Below, in pieces: positions 57,180 through 64,000 of a stretch of DNA of 64,000 bases. Numbering within the stretch: position 1 is the first letter of the stretch; the number at the start of each line of letters is the position of its first letter. The translations under genes and the position numbers were made by a program. The notes beneath the pieces were generated by a model. It saw only the letters and a list, made by a program, of their open reading frames with translations. It was not told the DNA's origin and ran no database searches. The DNA comes from Prochilodus magdalenae (lineage: Eukaryota > Chordata > Actinopteri > Characiformes > Prochilodontidae): the NCBI GenBank assembly GCA_024036415.1, contig JAMWET010001943.1, positions 271,001 to 335,000 on the forward strand, written 5' to 3'.

Positions 57180-58510
57180 CTACGCAGCAAGCAGAACAGA
57201 TTGGACTTAAAGGGGAATTCCACTCAGTTTTGGGATTTTCTAGTTTTTAAATAGGAGGATGCTGATGATGGATAAATAATGGTGACTCTGACAAAATGGC
57301 CCGTCATGTACCTCTGAGCCAGGAAGGAGTAAAGAATATACAGTATATGCTTTATTACAAAACCGTCTCACAAAACTGACATCAAACGATGTCTGTCTCA
57401 GGTATATAGGGCATTTACACAATAACTTTCTGTGAGGGAACTTTTTTATTAGGTACTACACTCTTTAGAAGTCTGCTTCCCATCTCTTTGGCCTAAAAGC
57501 GAAAGCTTGAAACTCAGAGCTGTGAGCAACAGCAAACATGGTAAGCAGAACGGATTGGACTTGCAGGGGAATTCCGGCAAATATTTTGGAATCTTGGAAC
57601 AGTCCAGTCCTTGAGGTGTAAACAGAGTTATTAAGAGAGTCGTGGTTCATTTGTAGAGAAGTGTTCAGACTCTGAGGTCTTTACTGTTATGGTGGTGTTG
57701 GGAATCGGGGCTCACCATGTTTACAACACGAATATAGACATTTATTATAATCACCAGTGAACCTACACACGTCATCTCAGCTGTGTATATGATGTTGGTG
57801 ATGGTAAAATACTGAATAGTATGAAATTAGTTGGTTTCATTGGGGCTTATGTTGCCTCATACCACCCTCCATGTACCTCTCCACCATGAACAGATTAAAA
57901 GAAATGCATATTAAGCCTAATCGTAATCACAAGGTGATAATAAAACAGTGTACCAACCCTTAGACCATTTCCTCTAATAACTTTCTGTCCAGCCCTTGTG
58001 ATGTAAACCGAATCGTTCAGAGGTTAGGCTAATTTGCAGTGAAACTTACAGACTCTAATGTCTGTACAGTGGTGTTGGTGGTGGTGATGGGAACACAAAT
58101 ACACAAATATAGACATTTATAATCATATAACCACCGGTGAGCCCATATGTATGTTCTGAGTGTTTTGTATGTGATGTTGATGAAGATAAAACAGGGGAAA
58201 GTTTCATTGGGGCGTATTTTGCTTCACACCACCCTGCATATACCTCTCCACCATGACTGGATTCAAATAAATACATTAAAATGCATTAAAATGATCTTTA
58301 TTGAAAAAGAAATAAAAAAAACAATGTCCCAGCTGTCAGACGGTTTCTTCTAATAACGCTCTGTGAGGGAGCTTTAAGAAACGTTGGTCTCTTTAGACGT
58401 CTGGTTCCCATTGCCACCACAGCGAACAATTCTGTCTCAGTAAGAAGGTACTGTTTCATACCAAGCTGCTCTGAATGGCTTAGTTTACATCCCAACCATT
58501 TAATTATTTA
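57180..58510. repeat. Several copies of a dispersed repeat in cd63 intron 1
   Basis: Modules recur within the intron: 'aggggaattcc' at 57209 and 57566; 'ttgaggtgtaaacagagtt' at 57611 and 'cttgtgatgtaaaccgaatcgttcag' at 57997; 'accagtgaacctacacac' at 57751 and 'accaccggtgagcccatatg' at 58131; 'gtctgcttcccatctc' at 57472 and 'gacgtctggttcccattgccacc' at 58398. Copies elsewhere are at 5690, 14760, 36458, 47882 and 48215. Confidence 0.6.
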
Positions 58511-59559
58511 ATTAGAATATTTGAGTTCCCCTTTAAACCTGAAAAAAAGGGAATCAGGAAGTAAATGTGAACAACCACGGCGAACCAAAGAGTAGGTTCC
58601 CTTCCTCATGCGTGTAACTCATCTGCTTTAAACCTTTCCGTGCACAACGTTACCTTACATATAGAGCTAAGTCAATGGAACCCAAGTACTACCCACCTCT
58701 GACTATGAGTTTACACAGTAATGAAACGCACTTAACATAAGAAGATTGTTAAAGTCTCTTGGTTCTAGCTAAACAGTTTTCATTTAGTGAGGAGAAATGA
58801 GTCCCATTGGCATTGAAGTCCCCGGGCTGTGATTATGTGACTTGGATTTCGCTCTGGTCTTGGATAAAGCCAGTCTTAGACTCTGAGCACGGTCACCTTG
58901 TGATTTCATATCCGTAGTTTAAGTCCACTGTGTTATTAATTAACCACAGGATTTCTAAGTTAGGCATGACCTCATTAGTTTTACGGCTTCCCCCCTACTC
59001 CTTCGATTACCCAACAAAGTGGCTTGAGTCTGTGTACGGCTAGTATCTTTCAACATGTATGTAACGTGGAGGCGCCAACGTTTAATTTTCACATTTCTAA
59101 ATGGGACATGTTTGCTATCTATAAAAGTAATTGCGGATGAAGCCGCATGACCGTGAACCGGTTAGTCGGACTATTAAATCAGCGCTCTAGTTTTTTGAGG
59201 CCAAGCTCTGTATTGGCCTGCTTTTTTCTGACCTGTGACCTGGGCGTGTTATTGTACTTGTGATGTTTTTCTAATTAACCTAGTATCACCTTGATACAGG
59301 CTTCCACTGAGTCTGATTACGTTAGTAATTGAGTAAATACAGATTTCTGCGATTATGTAATCTGTGTTTCCAGAGTGATAAAAAAAATTACTCAGCTGAA
59401 CAATGATAAGCTATACATAGCCATGCAAAGCTTTTGAAATCCTTTATTGGAATATCCGTAAACATTAGACATGGTAAGTTCAGTTAAGGCTGTTGTAGGT
59501 TCATGCCAACAATGAAATTGAAGGCCCAAATAACACTTTGTGGTCGTTGTTAACATTAG
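58511..59559. other. cd63 intron 1, nothing recognised
   Basis: No terminal repeats, tandem repeats or coding text were recognised in this part of the intron. Confidence 0.4.
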
Positions 59560-60110
59560 CTCACCAGACAAAGAATGGGTCACGTTGTGTGTTTAAGGTA
59601 GTAGTAAGTTCAGGTTCCAGCAGATGGCGATGCACGAGGATGATGGGGCTATTAATACCTGCAGGGTGTAAGTGACGGGATCCATAGATTGGGAAGAGGT
59701 GCTACAGTGCAGGGAATGTCTCGTCCCATGTGTGGATAATGTCTCCAAAGCAGATGTTAATGATTGGCTAAAAGGAGTGACCGCATTTGGGCGTGGCCAA
59801 AGACCATAGTGTGAAGGAAGTAGCTGAATCTGCAGGTGTATAGAAGCGTACGGTCATACGGGTCTACCAGCCGTGGCTAAAATCCCAGTACAGGGAATTC
59901 TCCTCGGAATTGTGCCAGGGAAGGCATCCACCAAATCTGGCCCAACTGCAACCCTTTAATGCAAGAGTGTCTGAACATTGCCATGGCCTACATCCAGAAA
60001 ATTGTCCAGTCCATGACCAATCTAATCACAGCTGTTATTGGTGGTTGTGGAGATATCACAGGCTATTAGGTATGTTTCAGTCACAGGCGACTCTTATTTT
60101 GTCTGGTGAG
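59560..60110 (+). mobile_element. TIR element family C, copy 3 (cd63 intron 1)
   Basis: The left end CTCACCAGACAAAGAATGGG and the right end TATTTTGTCTGGTGAG (ending 60110) are inverted. The plus strand reads GRHPPNLAQLQP in a broken transposase C-terminus. The orientation is opposite to copies 1 and 2 in mylk2 introns. Confidence 0.75.
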
Positions 60111-60541
60111 ATTTACTCCACTGTATACTTTCCTGAGCACATTGCTGACACTAGCGGTATTTTATTTTCCAGAACACTGGCCAGTTATATGCACCAGTAA
60201 AAAAAAAAACCCTGTACAATTGAAGAGAGCCTTAAAATGTCAGTTGTGTTGAGATTAAACTTTTTTTGTCCTGCTGTTTTAAAAAATAATAGTAAAAATA
60301 AAAGTTGTACATATGGGATAGTTTCTAATTCTGTTTTAATTCTGTTTTGCTGGTACATTATATCTGGTTTAATACTTTAGCCAGCTTCAGACAGGAGAAA
60401 ATATCCTAAAACATACAGTATGTTGTGAAGTCTTGCAGTATATCCTTTTGCCAGTTAGCCAACCACTGGAGTTAGCCAATGACTCATTTGTAATTAACAT
60501 GTCTGACATGAGTTGGTTTTCATTGCAGACCTTAAAGCACC

Positions 60542-60607
60542 ATGGCTGTGGAGGGTGGAATGAAGTGTGTGAAGTTCCTGGTGTTTTTCTTTAACTTCAT
60601 CTTCTGG
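60542..60607 (+). CDS. cd63: CD63 tetraspanin, first coding exon (partial gene)
   Basis: CD63 is a four-pass tetraspanin of late endosomes, lysosomes and exosomes. The exon opens at 60529 after cattgcag; ATG is at 60542 in the context CACCATGG, and the donor GTAAGT begins at 60608. The 22 codons read MAVEGGMKCVKFLVFFFNFI then FW. This matches the invariant CD63 N-terminus, with the cytoplasmic MAVEGGMKCVKF and the start of transmembrane segment 1. The next exon, which would complete segment 1, was not found before 64000, so intron 2 is more than 3.3 kb long. Other tetraspanins lack the MAVEGGMKC start, so the call is firm despite the short length. Confidence 0.9.
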
Positions 60608-61019
60608 GTAAGTCTTCAGCCTTGTCGTCTCATGACTAGACTAGTCACAGGTCAGCTATGACACAGTACTGGTTGCAACTGTGTTAATGGCAACCTCCGG
60701 AGGCTTTTCACCCAGTCATTCACATATTGCATGTGGTTTGGCTTGATTGTGAAAGGTCTATAGAAGTCACTTCTGAGTAACTTAATGAGCTCAATGAAAC
60801 TTCCTTAATCGTCGGTAAAAACTAAATTTAAACAAATTTAAACATTTTGGAGGCGAAACAATCCCTGCAGGTTCATTAAATATTATAATGTAATACATCT
60901 CTGCACACACCTCCCTCCTAAATGCCCTATATCTAATTATTTTTTATTATTCTACCGTTCTGTACTACTGTTTAGATATCCTGCACTGCTAAATTATTTA
61001 TATTACTGCATACTTGCAC

Positions 61020-61325
61020 TGTCTGTATGGCTGACACCAGTCATCTTCTCAATTGTGCTGTCTATATGGCTGACACCAGTCATCATCTTAATTTGCACAG
61101 CAAATGGTATACCACTAGCTCCATTACACTTTACACAGACACTGCCAACTCCATATTTATACTTTCAGACTTTATATTGTATCGTTGTCTTTATCTGTAT
61201 CACTCTATCTTGTCCTTCTCTTGTTACCTCTGTGTATTTTGTATAACTGCTACTGGATGCCTTAAATTTCCCTCTGGGATCACTAAAGTATCTATCCATC
61301 CATCCATCCATCCATCCATCCATCT
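61020..61325 (+). mobile_element. LINE-type 3' tail with (CATC)n
   Basis: The sequence ends AAATTTCCCTCTGGGATCAC, 'taaagtatctatccatcc' and repeated ATCC units. It is the plus-orientation partner of the tail at 771-830. A ~47-bp duplication 'tgtctgtatggctgacaccagtcatc' occurs at its start (61020 and 61059). Confidence 0.65.
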
Positions 61326-63180
61326 AATATGTTGCATTATTCTATAGTATCCTATTTATGCCTCCCAAAGTTTAAAAAACATCAGATGCAAATATCCGGC
61401 CATATATGCACATTAAGTAAACTAATAAAAAATGATATATATCTTATAATGTTCTAGTTTTGTGTGACTTTATGCTTGAAACCTAAATATTTTAACATGT
61501 TCCTAACTTAGTTTGGGTCAGGTGATGTGACCCCAGGAAAATCATCCAGATGTTGTTGTTGTTGTTGTTATAAAAATAATGATGTAAATATTAATTATTT
61601 TAATAATTTGCATAACCATGAGTTCAAAAACACACATGTACAACCAGTAATGTACAGATGTATCTTAATCAGTGTGTTCCAACCTGTAAAAGGGAGAATA
61701 GTTCTGCATCACTGAACAAAGCTGTACATGTTCCACCTAGGACATCTAGGTTACCAGGTGTGCGTGAGTCTGCCTGTTCTTTTAGGTTGTGATGTTTGAC
61801 ATTAGTGCATGGAGTCGGACTGAAAAATGGCTTCTGTTTACAAAAAACAAACAAAAAAGAAAATTCCCCTTCTCCTCTGATGGAGCTCATGTACACAGAG
61901 AAATAGGACACCTTGCCCAAATAGACTAGAGGTGGCTTGTTGTCTTTCCTGTCTCATGGCATTTCTCTTGCTCTTACAGTGTTGACACTGTTTAGTCTCA
62001 CACCATTCTTCAGCCTCTGCTTTCAGCAGACTGGCTCGCACTTCAGAATGATGCCAAGTTTCCAGAGAAGACTTTCTTTTCTGTGAAAGGCACAAATCCT
62101 CAGATGACATCATGGATGAGTTCAGCTCGGATGTCTACTGTGATGACCATTTGTATGGGCTTTAGTCAGCTGACAGACGTAAAGCAACATGTGCTCTCAC
62201 ACACATACGCATTCACTTCAAAATTTCCGCTGGGTTCTGTGGTCAGATGTTCTCTCTCCTGTGAGCCTATATGAACTTTACTCTGAATTTTAGGAAGGAA
62301 ACATGTAGCCCTACTTGGTTTGGTGTGGAACTTGTAAATGTCTTGGGAAGTATAATCATAAACTCTGGTATCTTGTGTACAGTCGTAATTATCAGTTCTT
62401 CTTTTATGTATCTCACTTTATTGTAAGTGTTTCAAACATGATATTCATAAAGATGGCTAATTGTACTTGTGGCTAAGTAGCGCAAAGCAGTATGACGGTA
62501 TTGTATCTTGCGGTGATGAAAATGATCACCCGCTAACAAGCAAATCATCAAAGTGTCAGTCTAAAAAATACAGTTTAGCTGAACATAATTTCTGATAAAC
62601 ACAGATTTTAGTTTGAGTAGGCAAGTCGTAAATAGACCTCCTAAGTAATGTACTAGGTATAAATAGTGGTGTTCAAGAGCACTTTTCAAAAGAACAGTAG
62701 CACAACTAGAATGGTGTACCACACCACACACCCACATATTATAAGATGGCCAACTATTTTGTTCATGTTCTCTGTGAGAAAGTGTGATGCTTGACTGTGG
62801 CAGGAAATCATATTGTGGAGTTTTAGAGAAGGATGTGGTGGGTTGTGGGTGATGGAGAAAGCTAGAGGGCTACTTTGAGCCAAAGCTGGAAATGTAATTA
62901 ATAATAATAACAATATTAATAATAATAATACTTTATTCTTGTATAGTGCTTTTCACAAACCCAAAGTCGCATACAATTGTTATTAATAACTAATAATTGT
63001 ACTTGAATAATTGTAATTAATGTTTTTAATAATTTATGTTTCAGTAATTTGGGCTAGTAATAAATAATAAATAGAAATGTAAAACTTGCACTCATTATAT
63101 CTGCCAGTCAGGTTAAACTAAAATGGTTATTATGTAGGACTTGCTTTATTCAGTTTTGGCATAAATGCTTATACGTTGCT
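61326..63180. other. cd63 intron 2, no exon or element recognised
   Basis: A (TTG)n run near 61550-61570 and an (AAT)n run near 62898-62928 were noted. No tetraspanin exon was recognised. Confidence 0.4.
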
Positions 63181-63183
63181 GTG

Positions 63184-63186
<3 letters not shown>

Positions 63187-63231
<45 letters not shown>

Positions 63232-63238
63232 CACACAT
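63187..63238. repeat. (TA)n(CA)n microsatellite
   Basis: A TA tract of about 38 bp runs into a short GC/AC tract. Confidence 0.9.
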
Positions 63239-63379
63239 GTGTATGTTTATATTGTCGCTGTCTAATGAAAACCATTTTTGGCCATTTTTACTTTTATGCA
63301 TAATTTGAACACATTAGCTGCTGTGTACACTGAGGGAGAAAGTTTGTCTGGTTCCATTGACTTGCATTAATATTACAGA

Positions 63380-63417
63380 AGGTTTTTGGCCTGTATATAT
63401 GTGTGTGTGTGTATATA

Positions 63418-63497
<80 letters not shown>

Positions 63498-63610
63498 GTG
63501 TATATGTATATATGTATGTGTGTGTGTGTATACACATATATGTACATATATACACATACATACATACATACATACACATATACATATATATATATACAGG
63601 CCAAAAACCT
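63380..63610. repeat. Palindromic microsatellite element
   Basis: Perfect 21-bp inverted arms (AGGTTTTTGGCCTGTATATA plus T at 63380-63400; mirror copy at 63590-63610) enclose (GT)n, a long (TA)n at about 63436-63496, and (CATA)n. The whole 231 bp can fold back almost end to end. Frames through it are an effect of simple repeats. Confidence 0.85.
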
Positions 63611-64000
63611 GTAAGTTTACTGTAAAGTTTACTGTAACCTGTAAAGTTCAATGTTAGGATTTTAGGATCTAGTACTGGAATGGCAAATACAATTACTGTC
63701 CTTATTAGTATATTACCCTTTTACTGTAGGTTTTTTAGGGTAGTATGTCTGTGTTCATTGATATCATATTAATTATGTCACTGTATATAAATGTGTTTTT
63801 CTGAACATGATTGTGGATATCAACAGTAGAAGTGCATTCACCAACTGCACACTTGATTTTAAAGAAAAGGTTATTGGGCCTGTTGAACTGGATTCATTCT
63901 AATGCAGTAGGTGAAATATTGACTAACAACTTTTAATAAGTGAATTTATAGACGATACAACCCGTTCTTTGTGGTCGGTTTCAACTGATCAGATGTATAA
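63611..64000. other. cd63 intron 2, nothing recognised
   Basis: No exon or repeat was recognised up to the window end. Confidence 0.4.

Noticed and set aside
61527..61715. Frame with a run of Cys
   Set aside because: The Cys run is a (TTG)n microsatellite read in one frame; no domain or splice support.
61838..62274. A further cd63 exon in intron 2
   Set aside because: No tetraspanin-like text was found in either strand of this stretch; the frames present have no similarity.
63294..63657. Several overlapping frames rich in Ile/Tyr/His/Thr
   Set aside because: They are translations of TA, TG and CATA repeats on both strands.

Overview
The window is vertebrate nuclear DNA, almost certainly from a teleost fish. 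It has many-exon genes with GT/AG introns, Tc1/mariner remnants of fish type, tRNA-derived SINEs, LINE tails and long TA/CA microsatellites. Repeat types resemble those common in ostariophysan fishes (inference, not tested). No prokaryotic feature, CRISPR array or viral gene was found.

Five genes lie on the + strand, all in the same direction. (1) plagl2, 3' coding exon only, 2539-3721: a zinc-finger transcription factor whose upstream coding exon lies outside the window. (2) A complete TRAPPC6B-type TRAPP subunit, 10067-12985, six exons, 157 aa. (3) Complete tpx2, 16416-22120, 17 coding exons, 735 aa, the spindle-assembly factor that activates Aurora A; its promoter has two CCAAT boxes and a CHR-like element. 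(4) A complete myosin light chain kinase, best called mylk2, 27260-48710, 16 coding exons, 906 aa, with a long MYLK3-like N-terminal region. (5) The start of cd63: a non-coding first exon ending at 56248 and the first coding exon at 60542-60607; the rest lies to the right. All exon chains were joined by eye at GT/AG sites, and phases and total lengths close in frame (474, 2208 and 2721 nt). PLAGL2, TPX2 and MYLK2 lie near one another on human chromosome 20q11, so these three look like an old syntenic block. The TRAPPC6B-type gene and cd63 are extra neighbours in this fish. The genes do not form one pathway.

The remaining DNA is repeat-rich. I recognise deletion derivatives of at least five Tc1/mariner-like or other TIR element families (one nested inside another), a MITE present near plagl2 and again in the TRAPPC6B-type gene, a ~1.1 kb TIR element with internal ~235-bp tandem units, two oppositely oriented LINE 3' ends facing each other across a TA tract, two tRNA-like SINEs, a 54-bp minisatellite (about 22 copies) and a 43-bp minisatellite (about 17 copies), both in mylk2 introns. 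The most unusual signals are: the 43-bp minisatellite carries two copies of a ~23-bp piece of a mylk2 kinase exon that lies 5 kb upstream; the plagl2 exon encodes Tyr in place of a zinc-ligand Cys; and the TIR element carries an internal tandem array. I saw no wholly new multi-gene system.
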